Shown piece by piece: positions 45,568-55,558 of a DNA stretch of 64,000 nt. Below the pieces are notes generated by a model, which was not told the DNA's origin, did no database searches, and saw only the letters and a program-made list of their open reading frames with translations. The number at the start of each line of letters is the position of its first letter. Within the stretch, counting starts at the first letter, position 1. The stretch comes from Azonexus sp. (lineage in GTDB: Bacteria > Pseudomonadota > Gammaproteobacteria > Burkholderiales > Rhodocyclaceae). The position numbers and the translations under genes were made by a program. The DNA is taken from positions 1-64,000 of the forward strand of contig JAUYSK010000023.1 in the NCBI GenBank assembly GCA_030696345.1, read 5' to 3'.

Positions 45568-46537
45568 TATTCGCGCCATCTATAAAGAGCTTCACGAATT
45601 ACACAAACTTCTAGAAGCCCGAGTCAAGGAAGCTTTTGAAGGCAGTAAGCGCAAACAGTGGTTCTTTCTTTGCCGTATTAAAGAAGAGGAAAGCTTCGCC
45701 CTAAAACTCGAGACAGGAAGGGTCGCCGATCCAACGGCGATGGAAGATTTCTTCGCCTGCACTCTTGTTGTCGAGAACAGAAGCTCTATTTCAGAGGCAC
45801 TAAAGGTCGTCGAAGAGATCTGCGACACAGTGAGCCGCCGCCCTCCTGAGGAGGGGAAAACTCACAAGTCTCCAGACGAGTTTTGTTTTGACGATCTGCG
45901 CTTATACGTAAAACTCAAAGCAAGCGATCAGTTACCTCCAACTCCCCTTGACGACATAATTTTCGAGATTCAGATCAAAACATTTCTGCAGCATGCGTGG
46001 AGTATTGCTACGCATGATCTTGTTTACAAAGGTCAAAATGTAGACTGGGGTCGTGCTCGAGTGGCATACCAGATAAAAGCGATGCTGGAGCACGCCGAAA
46101 TCTCTGTTGAGCGCGTGGATGCGATGGCGGAATCTTCTTTGTTGGCGGTTACTGATGAGAAGATTAGGACGCTAAAGGCTGTAATAGATTGGCTTAGAAA
46201 CACTTGGGAAGGCGAGTGGCTCCCCAAAGACATGGTAAGACTAGCCGATAATATTCTCGCGATGTGTCAGGCAATCAACGTGGAACTGGATGACATTATC
46301 GAATGTGTTCGCTTAGACACCGAGGCCGGACAAGGTGCTGCACTCCATGATTTAACTCCGTTTGCCGTGGTTCTTCGTAGCCTTTATGGACATCATCGGG
46401 ATAAACTTGAGAAGTACCTACGTGCGGAGAGGGGACGATTCCGTATTTTCTTTGCCGACGATCCCGAACTGAGTCAGAAAATTACGTCGTTGCCTGGTGC
46501 GCGTCCTGAAAAATTTGTCTTTATCAAACAGCCATAG
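45542..46537 (+). CDS. Divergent RelA/SpoT-fold nucleotidyltransferase
   Basis: A 331-residue protein whose first ~165 residues match a RelA/SpoT synthetase fold: RIKEEESFALKLETG with the ATP-binding R-x-K, an acidic metal site in MEDFFACTLVV, and EIQIKTFLQHAWSIATHDLVYK with the catalytic Glu and HAW motif. The nucleotide-acceptor loop is unusual: the usual Y-x-S-L-H is replaced by CFDDLRLYV, lacking the guanine-stacking Tyr and His. No hydrolase, TGS or ACT domain is present. The helical C-terminal half is unassigned. It may pyrophosphorylate a non-GTP acceptor such as tRNA, as toxic small alarmone synthetases do (inference). An internal ATG at 45551 is an alternative start. Confidence 0.75.
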   Translation: MCPMKINSSIRAIYKELHELHKLLEARVKEAFEGSKRKQWFFLCRIKEEESFALKLETGRVADPTAMEDFFACTLVVENRSSISEALKVVEEICDTVSRRPPEEGKTHKSPDEFCFDDLRLYVKLKASDQLPPTPLDDIIFEIQIKTFLQHAWSIATHDLVYKGQNVDWGRARVAYQIKAMLEHAEISVERVDAMAESSLLAVTDEKIRTLKAVIDWLRNTWEGEWLPKDMVRLADNILAMCQAINVELDDIIECVRLDTEAGQGAALHDLTPFAVVLRSLYGHHRDKLEKYLRAERGRFRIFFADDPELSQKITSLPGARPEKFVFIKQP

Positions 46538-46803
46538 AGAAATATCTAACAAGCAAGTGCTGCGTTCCCAGCAATTGCGAAAATAGCTTTAATGTATTAC
46601 TACTTCTTTAGTCGCCCCGAATTTAATAGGGCGACTGAAAAGACCGAGCAGCAATCGGTCGACAAGTCATCCGAACGGCTACACCAAACTAAAACTTGCC
46701 GTTGGAATTCAGGAATATCGAAGCTCCGGATTGATTTGGGTGCCGTCCCTCACCGATGGCAAAAGCAGACGTTGATCATCAGCAACTGCCGGGCAGCAGC
46801 TAA

Positions 46804-46817
46804 CTGGCACATTGCCG
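46804..46817. repeat. Right 14-bp direct repeat flanking the cassette
   Basis: Second exact copy of CTGGCACATTGCCG. The bases just before the two copies are also similar (GCAGCTAA against GAAGCAAG), which suggests duplicated flanking sequence rather than chance. Confidence 0.7.
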
Positions 46818-46833
46818 CCAGATCCTGACTAGA

Positions 46834-46854
46834 GGCCTAAGGTCCGCTTAGGCC
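46834..46854. terminator. Hairpin downstream of the cassette
   Basis: GGCCTAAG (46834-46841) and CTTAGGCC (46847-46854) form a perfect 8-bp stem with a 5-base loop. No T-run follows, so it may be a structural repeat rather than a terminator. Confidence 0.35.
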
Positions 46855-47069
46855 GAACTGCTGACCCTGAGCAGTCACGTTGGGCGACTGCTTCACTCAG
46901 ATCTGCCGTTGATCTCTGGAAGTAACGAATGACCGTAACGGCATTGAGTGACTAGTTTCAATGGGAGACCGTGGCTGGGTTTGCGTCAGGGTAGAGGCTA
47001 CTTTGGGGAAGATGCAGGCGGCGCTTCGGATTTGAAGCGCTTTTGCAGGGCAGCCTGGTATGACCAGCC

Positions 47070-47903
47070 CTAATCCTTGAGCGCCTGCGCGTGGTGGCGC
47101 AGGTGGTCGTCGATGAAGCTGGCGATGAAGTAGTAGCTGTGGTCATAGCCGGCTTGCATGCGTAGCGTCAGCGGGTAGCCGGTTAAGTGCAGCACTTCCG
47201 GCTTGAGCTGGGTGGACAGGAACGGGTCGCGGTCGCCCTGGTCGATCAGGGTGGGTAGCAACTCCCTGGCGCTGGCGAGCAGGTGGCTGGCGTCCCATTC
47301 CCGCCATTGTGAGCGGTCTTCGCCGAGGTAGCGCGAGAAAGCCTTTTCGCCCCAGGGCACAGTCATCGGGTTGCAGATCGGCGCAAAGGCGGAAAGCGAC
47401 TGGTAGCGACCGGGATTGCGCAGGGCGCAGACCAGCGCCCCGTGGCCGCCCATCGAATGGCCGCTGATGCCGCGCTTGTCCGAAACCGGGAAGCTGGCTT
47501 CAATCAGCGCCGGCAGCTCGTGCACAACGTAGTCGTGCATCCGGTAATGCTGCGCCCACGGCGCTTGCGTCGCATTGAGGTAGAAACCGGCGCCGTGGCC
47601 GAAATCCCAGCCACCGTCCGGGTCTCCCGGCACGTCGTCGCCGCGCGGGCTGGTGTCGGGGGCGACGATGACCATGCCCAGTTCGGCGGCGATCCGCTGG
47701 GCGCCGGCTTTCTGCATGAAGTTTTCATCGGTGCAGCTCAGGCCGGACAGCCAGTAGAGCACCGGCAGCTTCTCGCCGCTTTCGATCTGCGGCGGCAGAA
47801 AAACCGAGAACACCATGTCGCAGCCGAGTGTGGCCGCGCGGTGCCGGTAGCGCTTATACCAGCCGCCGGCGCTTTTCTGGCAGGAGAGGTTTTCGAGGGT
47901 CAT
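47070..47903 (-). CDS. fghA: S-formylglutathione hydrolase
   Basis: Hydrolyses S-formylglutathione to formate and glutathione, the second step of glutathione-linked formaldehyde removal. The 277-residue alpha/beta-hydrolase has the nucleophile elbow [12 protein letters not shown] (S150), the family motif [13 protein letters not shown], an acidic residue in DQGDRDPFL and the catalytic histidine in GYDHSYYF. It lies 10 bases downstream of adhC in one operon. Confidence 0.96.
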   Translation of the reverse strand: MTLENLSCQKSAGGWYKRYRHRAATLGCDMVFSVFLPPQIESGEKLPVLYWLSGLSCTDENFMQKAGAQRIAAELGMVIVAPDTSPRGDDVPGDPDGGWDFGHGAGFYLNATQAPWAQHYRMHDYVVHELPALIEASFPVSDKRGISGHSMGGHGALVCALRNPGRYQSLSAFAPICNPMTVPWGEKAFSRYLGEDRSQWREWDASHLLASARELLPTLIDQGDRDPFLSTQLKPEVLHLTGYPLTLRMQAGYDHSYYFIASFIDDHLRHHAQALKD

Positions 47904-47913
47904 GGCCGGTGCC

Positions 47914-49098
<1,185 letters not shown>

Positions 49099-49156
49099 TC
49101 AAGGAATGATTGTTGCTAAACAGGGATAATGGCTTGCGCCGGGGAGGGCGCCGAAA

Positions 49157-50050
49157 ATGAGTCGCTGGGAAGGTCTGGATGAATTCGTCGCCGTCGCCGA
49201 GTGCGGCAACTTCTCGCGCGCCGCCGAGCGCCTGCGCCTCTCGTCGTCGCATGTCAGCCGGCAGGTGGCCTTGCTCGAAGAACGCCTGCAGGCCCGATTG
49301 CTCTACCGGACAACACGCCGCGTCTCGCTGACCGAAGCCGGCCAGACTTTCCTCGCCCGCTGCCAGCGCCTGATCGAAGAACGCGACGAAGCCTTCCTGA
49401 CCATCAGCGACCTGCACAGCGCGCCGACCGGCCTGCTGCGCATGACGGCCGCCGTCGCTTACGGCGAGCGTTTCATCGTGCCGCTGGTCAATGAATTCAT
49501 GGCCGGCTACCCGGCGCTCAAGGTCGAAATCGAACTGACCAACCGCACCCTCGACATGGTCCATGAAGGTTTCGACCTGGCCATCCGCCTCGGCCGGCTA
49601 AGCGAATCGAGCCTGGTCGCCACCCGGCTCGCACCGCGCGCCATGTATCTGTGCGCCGCGCCGGCCTACCTCGAAAAATACGGTCGACCGCACACCTTGT
49701 CGGAATTGGCGCAACACAACTGCCTGATCGGCACCGGCGATACCTGGCTATTCCAGCAGGACGGCAAGGAATACCCGTTCCGGCCAAGCGGCAACTGGCG
49801 CTGCAACAGCGGTCAAGCGGTGCTCGATGCCGCATTGCGCGGTTTCGGCCTGTGCCAGTTGCCAGATTATTACGTCCTTGAGCCCTTGCGCCGGGGTGAG
49901 CTGGTTTCGCTGCTTGATGCCAATCAGCCGCCTGATGCGGCGGTCTGGGCGGTGTATCCGCAACGGCGTTACTCGCTGCCAAAAGTTCGTCTGCTCGTTG
50001 AAGCCTTGAAGCTTGGACTGGCGCAGTGCCCGGAGTATCGCTGTGATTGA
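49157..50050 (+). CDS. LysR-family transcriptional regulator, divergent from adhC
   Basis: A 297-residue regulator. The N-terminal winged helix (LDEFVAVAECGNFSRAAERL, then VSRQVALLEERLQARLLYRT) is followed by an effector domain with FDLAIRLGRLSESSLVATRL and a C-terminus typical of the AphB/DsrA subgroup. It shares a 127-base intergenic region with the formaldehyde operon adhC-fghA, the usual arrangement for a local activator. No other regulator is nearby. Confidence 0.92.
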   Translation: MSRWEGLDEFVAVAECGNFSRAAERLRLSSSHVSRQVALLEERLQARLLYRTTRRVSLTEAGQTFLARCQRLIEERDEAFLTISDLHSAPTGLLRMTAAVAYGERFIVPLVNEFMAGYPALKVEIELTNRTLDMVHEGFDLAIRLGRLSESSLVATRLAPRAMYLCAAPAYLEKYGRPHTLSELAQHNCLIGTGDTWLFQQDGKEYPFRPSGNWRCNSGQAVLDAALRGFGLCQLPDYYVLEPLRRGELVSLLDANQPPDAAVWAVYPQRRYSLPKVRLLVEALKLGLAQCPEYRCD

Positions 50051-50690
50051 AGCCAGCCACACCCTGCGCAACGAGCCGCGCGATTTCGTGGAATGGCATC
50101 GGGGCCGCAGGCCCTATGTCTTCTGGGGGCTTGATGTTGATATGCCGGCCGTTGTTGAACGGGTGGCTGCGGCCCGCCAGCATCTGCATGGCCTGCTGCT
50201 GGATGGTTACAACCGCCAGCCCCACATCACAATTGAGCTGTGCGGCTTTGCCGGCGAAGTGCCACTGGCGGGCGATGAGTTTGATTCGGCGTCGCTGTCG
50301 GCGCAAGTTGCGGCCTTGCGTCAGGCGGCACCTGCCCCCTTTGAAATCGAAATCGGCGGCCTCGCCAGCTTTACCTCCGCTCCGTATCTACAGGTAGTTG
50401 ATGCTAGCCACAGCGTTGCTGCGGTAAGGAATTGTCTGGCCGTAGACGGCGCCGTCCGGTTGCTCGGAGACTACATGCCGCATGTCACGGTTGGTCTCTA
50501 CGGTGATGCCTGGCCTGCCGATAACGTGCGTTCGCGGCTGAGCGAGTTTGCCACAGGTGAGCCGCTGCCCTGCCGGATCGAGCGGATCAGTCTGATGGCT
50601 TATGAGCCGTCGCAAATTGGCGGCCCGTTGCGGCGGCTGGGCGATTTCCATCTCGCCGGGCGTGAAATGGAATTTACTGAACTTCCCTGA
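50043..50690 (+). CDS. 2H phosphoesterase / 2'-5' RNA ligase-like protein
   Basis: A 215-residue protein with the two HxTx motifs of the 2H superfamily, PHITIELCGF (H61, T63) and PHVTVGLYG (H147, T149). Such enzymes act on 2'-5' or cyclic phosphodiester bonds in RNA or nucleotides. The start is probably GTG 50043, overlapping the LysR stop by 8 bases. The TTG at 50013 would add ten unconserved residues. Coupling to a formaldehyde regulator is unexpected. The substrate is unknown. Its 3' end overlaps the opposing oxygenase gene by 17 bases. Confidence 0.75.
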   Translation: MIEASHTLRNEPRDFVEWHRGRRPYVFWGLDVDMPAVVERVAAARQHLHGLLLDGYNRQPHITIELCGFAGEVPLAGDEFDSASLSAQVAALRQAAPAPFEIEIGGLASFTSAPYLQVVDASHSVAAVRNCLAVDGAVRLLGDYMPHVTVGLYGDAWPADNVRSRLSEFATGEPLPCRIERISLMAYEPSQIGGPLRRLGDFHLAGREMEFTELP

Positions 50691-51270
50691 CGCGAAACCA
50701 GCCGGCGATGCTGCGGCGTGTGCTGTGAGCCATCATCACTTCGTGCGGAAACGACTCGCTGAGGAAGATGATCATTGTGCCGAACATCGGATTTACGGTT
50801 GCGATGATCGTCTCGCCAGTGGGTTCAAACAGCAGCAGCTCGCCACCATCGCTGGCCTGCCAGTCTTCATTCAGGTAGAAAACGGTGGAAAGGATGCGGT
50901 TCTTTTTGCCGTTCAACACATCCGAGTGCTTGGCGTAGCCGGCGCCGGCGCCATAGATGGCATAGTGGCATTCAAAATCGAACAGGCCGAGGAACAGCGT
51001 GGCATTCAGCCCGAGGCGCAGTTCTTCCATCCAGGCGAGATAGGCGTGGTCGGTGCTGTTGGCGTCGTCCAGCCAACTGATGACGTCACCGCGAACTGAT
51101 CCGATTTGTCGCGTCGCCTGGCCCCGGCCTATTTTTGCTGCGTGAAACCGGTCGTGGTCATCGTCCTGACAGCGGCCCAGCAGCAATCCGGATAGTTTTG
51201 TCAGCAACGGGGCAGGCAAAATGATGTATCCGACGCGCGCCAGTTGCCCGGCGATTTCTTCCATGTTCAT
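50674..51270 (-). CDS. 2-oxoglutarate/Fe(II)-dependent dioxygenase, prolyl-hydroxylase-like
   Basis: A 198-residue protein with the iron and cosubstrate residues H115, D117, H176 and R186, in YAKHSDVLNGKKNR and FLSESFPHEVMMAHSTRRSI. The pattern fits the P4H/SM-20-like class that hydroxylates protein side chains, often proline. ATG 51270 is chosen, starting MNMEEIAGQLARVGY; ATG 51303 would add 11 residues. The gene lies downstream of a Nif11-like small gene on the same strand, which may or may not be its substrate. Confidence 0.82.
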   Translation of the reverse strand: MNMEEIAGQLARVGYIILPAPLLTKLSGLLLGRCQDDDHDRFHAAKIGRGQATRQIGSVRGDVISWLDDANSTDHAYLAWMEELRLGLNATLFLGLFDFECHYAIYGAGAGYAKHSDVLNGKKNRILSTVFYLNEDWQASDGGELLLFEPTGETIIATVNPMFGTMIIFLSESFPHEVMMAHSTRRSIAGWFRVREVQ

Positions 51271-51483
51271 TGTCGAGTTCGATTCAGTGCTGAAGGTCAG
51301 CATTGGTGAGTGAATCTGGAGACTCGATGGAAGCAGTCTAGGCGTTGTCGGAAGCGCTAGGCGAAGCCGATGCAAGGCATCTTACGCTGTCGATGGCCAT
51401 CGGCGCCGATTACCTGTCGATTGGCTTTCCTGAAACGAAAAAGGCCAGCATCAGCTGGCCTTCGATTTGCCGAATCGCAAGGA

Positions 51484-51702
51484 TCAAACCCGCAGCAGCG
51501 CCTTGGCCAGGCGTTCCGAAAGTTGTTCTTCGGTGAATTGCGGCTCGTTAGGCGGGTAAAGCGAGTCTTCCTCAATGGTGAAGCCGTGTTCCAAGGCGAG
51601 GGCGCGCAGTTCCTTGATCTTCTGGCAGGCCTTGAGCGAATCTTTCAGTGCTGCATCGGCTTTGGCTTTTTCGGCGAAACCCTTGATGGGAACGATAGAC
51701 AT
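51484..51702 (-). CDS. Nif11-like small protein
   Basis: A 72-residue protein resembling the Nif11 domain: hydrophobic and charged helices with DAALKDSLKACQKIKELRAL, then LALEHGFTIEEDSL. Nif11 domains occur alone near nitrogen-fixation genes and as leaders of ribosomally made peptides. There is no Gly-Gly type cleavage site and only one Cys, so a RiPP precursor is not supported. AGGAGAAAACATG gives a strong ribosome-binding site. The hydroxylase gene lies 214 bases downstream on the same strand. Confidence 0.7.
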   Translation of the reverse strand: MSIVPIKGFAEKAKADAALKDSLKACQKIKELRALALEHGFTIEEDSLYPPNEPQFTEEQLSERLAKALLRV

Positions 51703-51900
51703 GTTTTCTCCTGAAGACAGTTGTTAAGGCAAAAATTGAAAGCGAAGGCAAGTGTCAGGAATGCGTGATTGCAGACAAGGCTCCACCGCCAAGGAGTTTC
51801 TCGTGGCAGGAAATTGTCGTACTTGATACAAAAATGCGGGAATTCCAGACATCTTTACCCTGCTAGCAATATGAGGGCCAGATTATTGGAGGGGGTTTGT

Positions 51901-51939
51901 GTCGCGATCTGATTGAATAAAATTCAATCAGATCGCGAC
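51901..51939. repeat. 18-bp perfect inverted repeat
   Basis: GTCGCGATCTGATTGAAT (51901-51918) is exactly complementary to 51922-51939 around a 3-base AAA loop. It lies 38 bases beyond the frdB stop. As RNA from the frd operon it would form an extremely stable hairpin, but no U-run follows. It may be a terminator, a 3'-end stabiliser or a remnant target of a mobile element. Confidence 0.85.
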
Positions 51940-51976
51940 TGGTCATCGTTGGTGAGCGGGCTGCTGAACCCTTAAT

Positions 51977-52735
51977 TCACTCAAAGCCGATCACGGCCAT
52001 CTTGCGGCGCAGGTAGGCAATTTGGGTCTGCAATGGCAATTGCTTGGGGCAGACGTCGTGGCAGCCGAGCAGCGACATGCAGCCAAAAACGCCTTCGTCG
52101 TCGCCGATCAGCTCATAAAAGTCATCGTCGCTGCGGTTGTCGCGCGGGTCGAGGCGGAAACGGGCGATCTTGTTGAGGCCGACGGCCCCGACGAATTTTT
52201 CCCGCATCTGCGCCGTGCCGCAACCGGCGATGCAGCAGCCGCACTCGATGCAGCGGTCGAGTTCGTAGATGGCCTCGGCCAGTTCCGGTTCCATGCGCTC
52301 TTCCAGCGTATTGAGGCTGATCGGGGTCTGGTTGTGGATCCAGGTTTGCAGGCGTTCGCTGGTGCCGCGCATCCACTTGCCAGTATTGACCGAAAGATCG
52401 CCGATCAACTCGAAGAATGGGAGCGGGGCGAGGGTGATGCTCTTGCCCAGATCACGGGTCAGCGTGCGGCAGGCGAGGCTGGGGCGACCGTCGATCAGCA
52501 TGGCGCAGCTGCCGCAAATACCGGCGCGGCAAACGAAGTCGAATTGCAGCGAGGGGTCTTGCGTGGCGCGGATTTCGTTGAGGGCGATGAACAGCGTCAT
52601 GCCCTCGGCTTCCTCGATTTCGTAGGCTTGTAGTTGCGGCACGCTGGCCGGGTCGGCCGGGTTGTGGCGCAGGATGTTCAGGGTCAGGCGGCGGGGTGAC
52701 TGATCGGCCGGTTTGCGGCGAAGGATGTTGATCAT
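51977..52735 (-). CDS. frdB: Fumarate reductase iron-sulfur subunit
   Basis: Electron-transfer subunit of quinol:fumarate reductase. The 252-residue product has [2Fe-2S] cysteines C69, C74, C77 and C89, [4Fe-4S] cysteines C162, C165, C168 and C172, and [3Fe-4S] cysteines C219, C225 and C229. The order frdC-frdA-frdB is that of Wolinella-type enzymes. The ATG overlaps the frdA stop (ATGA). It ends the operon, followed by a large hairpin. Confidence 0.93.
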   Translation of the reverse strand: MINILRRKPADQSPRRLTLNILRHNPADPASVPQLQAYEIEEAEGMTLFIALNEIRATQDPSLQFDFVCRAGICGSCAMLIDGRPSLACRTLTRDLGKSITLAPLPFFELIGDLSVNTGKWMRGTSERLQTWIHNQTPISLNTLEERMEPELAEAIYELDRCIECGCCIAGCGTAQMREKFVGAVGLNKIARFRLDPRDNRSDDDFYELIGDDEGVFGCMSLLGCHDVCPKQLPLQTQIAYLRRKMAVIGFE

Positions 52736-54711
52736 GCGTGGTCTTCCAGGCGGGCATTGAGGCCGCGCAGGTGGGTCGGCAGCAGGTGGCGGAAGGGCAT
52801 CAGCGATTGCTGGATCAGCTGGCGCTCGGCGTCACCGAGGCGGCTGCGGATTTGCTCGACTTCGTTCTCGCGGCGTTCGGTATCGGGATGCGGGACAGCA
52901 TCGCGCGCGCCGTAACCGCGCCAGCCGGGTGGTAGTTCCATGTGCCGGACATCGAGGGTTTCGTATTCCAGCGTCGGGACGCGCTGATCAGGATCGCGCC
53001 AGTAGGCCAGCGTGCGCTTGAGCCACTGGGCGTCATCGCGGCGCGGGAAGTCGTCGCGGAAATGGGCGCCCCGGCTTTCGGTTCGTTGCAGGGCGCCGTA
53101 GGTGACGCAAAGCGCCAGCTTGAGCATTTTCTGGACGCGCCAGGCGGCGGTCAGTTCGGGGTTGGCACCGGGGGCAGAACTGCGCAGGCCGATGTCACGG
53201 CTGCGCAAAAGTAGTGTTTTCAGCTCGTCCACCGCAGCAGTCAAGGCTTCACCGTTGCGAACGATGCCGACCTTCTCGCTCATGATCGCCTGCATGCGTT
53301 GCAGCAGCGCACTGGCGCTTTCCGTGCCACGGCTGGCGGCGAGGGCGCTGAAACGGGCGCTTTCCTGTTCCCAGCAATCGCGGACCAGCGCCGTCGACAC
53401 GTGCATGTCGCCGGCCGGTGTCTTGCAGAAATCGGCTATGGCCTCGCCGACGATCATGCCGGCCACGACGGTTTCGGCGACCGAATTGCCTCCCAGGCGG
53501 TTGAAACCGTGCAGATCCCAGCAGGCCGCCTCGCCGCAGGCGAAGAGGCCGGTCAAGCCACGCGCGGCACCGTGGGCATCGGTGCGGACGCCGCCCATCG
53601 AATAATGCTGGGCCGGGCGCACGGGAATCCATTGTTTTGTCGGATCAATGCCCAGGAAGTTCTGGCAGATTTCCTTCACTTCGCGCAGCTTGCCGTTGAT
53701 GTGCGCCTCGCCGAGCTGCGTGATGTCGAGCCAGAGATGTTCGCCGAAACGGTTACTGGCGCCTTTGCCGCTGCGGATATGGGCTTCCATGCGGCGGGCG
53801 ACGACATCCCGCGAAGCGAGTTCCTTCTTTTCCGGCTCGTAATCCGGCATGAAACGGTGGCCGTCGACATCGCGCAACAGACCGCCGTCACCGCGACAGC
53901 CTTCGGTCACCAGAATGCCGGCGGGGAAGATGGCGGTCGGATGAAATTGCACTGCTTCCATGTTGCCGAGCGGCACGACACCGGTTTCCAGCGCGATGGC
54001 GGCGCCGATGCCTTCGTTGATCACGGCATTGGTCGTCGATTGGTAGATGCGGCCGAAACCGCCAGTGGCGATGCAGGTGGCACGGGCGACGTAGGCCAGC
54101 AGCTTGCCGGTGATCAGGTTGCGGACGATGGCGCCGTAGCAGCGCTGGCCGTCATGGATCAGCGAAACCGCTTCCATGCGTTCATGGACCGGAATGCCCT
54201 CGGCAATGGTCCGGTCGCTGACGGCGTAGAGCATGGCGTGGCCGGTGCCATCGGAAACGTAACAGGTGCGCCATTTCTTGGTGCCGCCGAAATCGCGGGC
54301 GGTGATCAGGCCATGGGCAGCCTCGGCTTCGGTCAGCGTGACTTTCTGGTTGTCGATGATGACATCGCGTGGCCCGGCCTGAACGCGGTTCCAGGGGACG
54401 CCCCAGCCCGCCAGTTCACGTACCGCTTTGGGCGCGGTATGGACAAACATCCGGGCGACTTCCTGGTCGTTGCCCCAGTCGCTGCCGCGCACGGTGTCTT
54501 CGAAATGGATGTCTTCGTTGTCGCCGGCACCCTTGGCGGTATTGCCCAGACTGGCCTGCATGCCGCCCTGAGCGGCCGCCGAGTGTGAGCGCTTGGGCGG
54601 TACCAGGCTGAGGATGATGACCTTGCTGCCGCGCTTTTTGGCACCCAAGGCGGCACGCAAGCCGGCCAGTCCGCCCCCGATGACGAGGACGTCAGTGTGA
54701 ATCACGTCCAT
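52732..54711 (-). CDS. frdA: Fumarate reductase flavoprotein subunit
   Basis: Catalytic subunit with covalently bound FAD. The 659-residue product has the dinucleotide motif [17 protein letters not shown], and H43 in [14 protein letters not shown] is the residue that binds FAD covalently, at the same number as in Wolinella FrdA. Active-site regions include VQFHPTAI and [15 protein letters not shown] succinate dehydrogenase role is possible, but the two-haem FrdC encoded next to it argues for a menaquinol:fumarate reductase. The start follows frdC by one base. Confidence 0.94.
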   Translation of the reverse strand: MDVIHTDVLVIGGGLAGLRAALGAKKRGSKVIILSLVPPKRSHSAAAQGGMQASLGNTAKGAGDNEDIHFEDTVRGSDWGNDQEVARMFVHTAPKAVRELAGWGVPWNRVQAGPRDVIIDNQKVTLTEAEAAHGLITARDFGGTKKWRTCYVSDGTGHAMLYAVSDRTIAEGIPVHERMEAVSLIHDGQRCYGAIVRNLITGKLLAYVARATCIATGGFGRIYQSTTNAVINEGIGAAIALETGVVPLGNMEAVQFHPTAIFPAGILVTEGCRGDGGLLRDVDGHRFMPDYEPEKKELASRDVVARRMEAHIRSGKGASNRFGEHLWLDITQLGEAHINGKLREVKEICQNFLGIDPTKQWIPVRPAQHYSMGGVRTDAHGAARGLTGLFACGEAACWDLHGFNRLGGNSVAETVVAGMIVGEAIADFCKTPAGDMHVSTALVRDCWEQESARFSALAASRGTESASALLQRMQAIMSEKVGIVRNGEALTAAVDELKTLLLRSRDIGLRSSAPGANPELTAAWRVQKMLKLALCVTYGALQRTESRGAHFRDDFPRRDDAQWLKRTLAYWRDPDQRVPTLEYETLDVRHMELPPGWRGYGARDAVPHPDTERRENEVEQIRSRLGDAERQLIQQSLMPFRHLLPTHLRGLNARLEDHA

Positions 54712-54712
54712 C

Positions 54713-55558
54713 TCAGTGCTTTCCGGCGGCTAGCGGGGCGCTCAGGTGCGTCGGTACATAGCGCTCACCGGCGCGATCGGCATGGCTGCGCCCGAGATCA
54801 ACGTAGGCGGCCAGCGAAACCAGACCGAGGGTGATGAAAAAGGCGCTGATCGAATGCTTGGCCCAAAGCAGGCGGCGACGGCTGATGTTTGGTTTGCTGG
54901 CAGCGAACCAGCCCCACTTGATGGCCAGCCGGTAAAGGCCGACGCTGGCGTGCAGTTCGGCGGCGAACAGCAGCATCAGGTAGAGCGGCCACATGTTGCC
55001 GGTCCATACCCGGTCAGCTGACTCGAAGGGGCCGATCAAGGACGGCTGGGTCAGCATGTCGTAGAGGTGGATGCTGGCCATGAAGAACAGCGCGAAACCG
55101 GTCCAGATCTGCAGCCACCACAGCGAGGTGTCACCGTGGCGCAGGCCGTTCTTGTGGGTGATGAAGGCGCGGTACTGGCGATAGCCGGCCGGGAACTTGC
55201 GCATGGCCAGCCAGGCATGAACGATGAAGATGACGAGAATAACCGTAACGACGCCGGACACCAGAATCGGGTAAGGCTTGCCGAGAAAGTAGGCGCCCTC
55301 GAAAAAGCGGGCGACGGTGTAGAAGGCATCGCGGCTGATCAGAATGGACGAGACGAAAAACATGTGCGCCATCAGGAACAGTGCCAGGAACAGGCCGGAG
55401 GCACTTTGCAGGATGTCCAGGCGGGCCGGCCAGCGGCTTTTGCGGCGGGGGCGGCTATCTGCAACGGGAACGGTGATGGGCGATGGCAGGACCAGTTGCC
55501 CTGAGGCATCTGCGGTCATCAGTTCTTGACTGCGACCTTGTTCAATCAGACTAGCCAT
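54713..55558 (-). CDS. frdC: Fumarate reductase dihaem cytochrome b subunit
   Basis: Membrane anchor and quinol-oxidising subunit. The 281-residue product has five helices. Four histidines, H65, H114, H164 and H203, match Wolinella FrdC haem ligands 44, 93, 143 and 182 with a constant offset of 21. With the same offset E87 and E201 match Glu66 (menaquinol oxidation) and Glu180 (E-pathway). ATG 55558 is preferred because AAGGAAG precedes it; ATG 55585 would add nine residues. An N-terminal extension of about 40 residues has no assigned role. Confidence 0.92.
   Translation of the reverse strand: MASLIEQGRSQELMTADASGQLVLPSPITVPVADSRPRRKSRWPARLDILQSASGLFLALFLMAHMFFVSSILISRDAFYTVARFFEGAYFLGKPYPILVSGVVTVILVIFIVHAWLAMRKFPAGYRQYRAFITHKNGLRHGDTSLWWLQIWTGFALFFMASIHLYDMLTQPSLIGPFESADRVWTGNMWPLYLMLLFAAELHASVGLYRLAIKWGWFAASKPNISRRRLLWAKHSISAFFITLGLVSLAAYVDLGRSHADRAGERYVPTHLSAPLAAGKH

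Larger units (their letters stand above)
46538..47069. other. Right flank of the cassette, non-coding
   Basis: A 532-base stretch without a credible gene. It contains the right copy of the 14-bp direct repeat and two hairpins: GGCCTAAG/CTTAGGCC (46834-46854) and ACTGCT/AGCAGT (about 46857-46875). A 78-residue frame at 46592-46828 has no recognisable features and is not called. Confidence 0.5.

Noticed and set aside
46592..46828. 78-residue frame after the RelA/SpoT-fold gene
   Set aside because: No ribosome-binding site, no domain, and it spans the 14-bp repeat; more likely chance.
51484..51702. RiPP precursor peptide
   Set aside because: Nif11-like but without a double-glycine-type cleavage site, Cys/Ser-rich core or a dedicated transporter or cyclase nearby.
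53299..54588. 429-residue open frame antisense to frdA
   Set aside because: A shadow of frdA; composition is low-complexity with repeated Ala/Gly/Asp and no domain.
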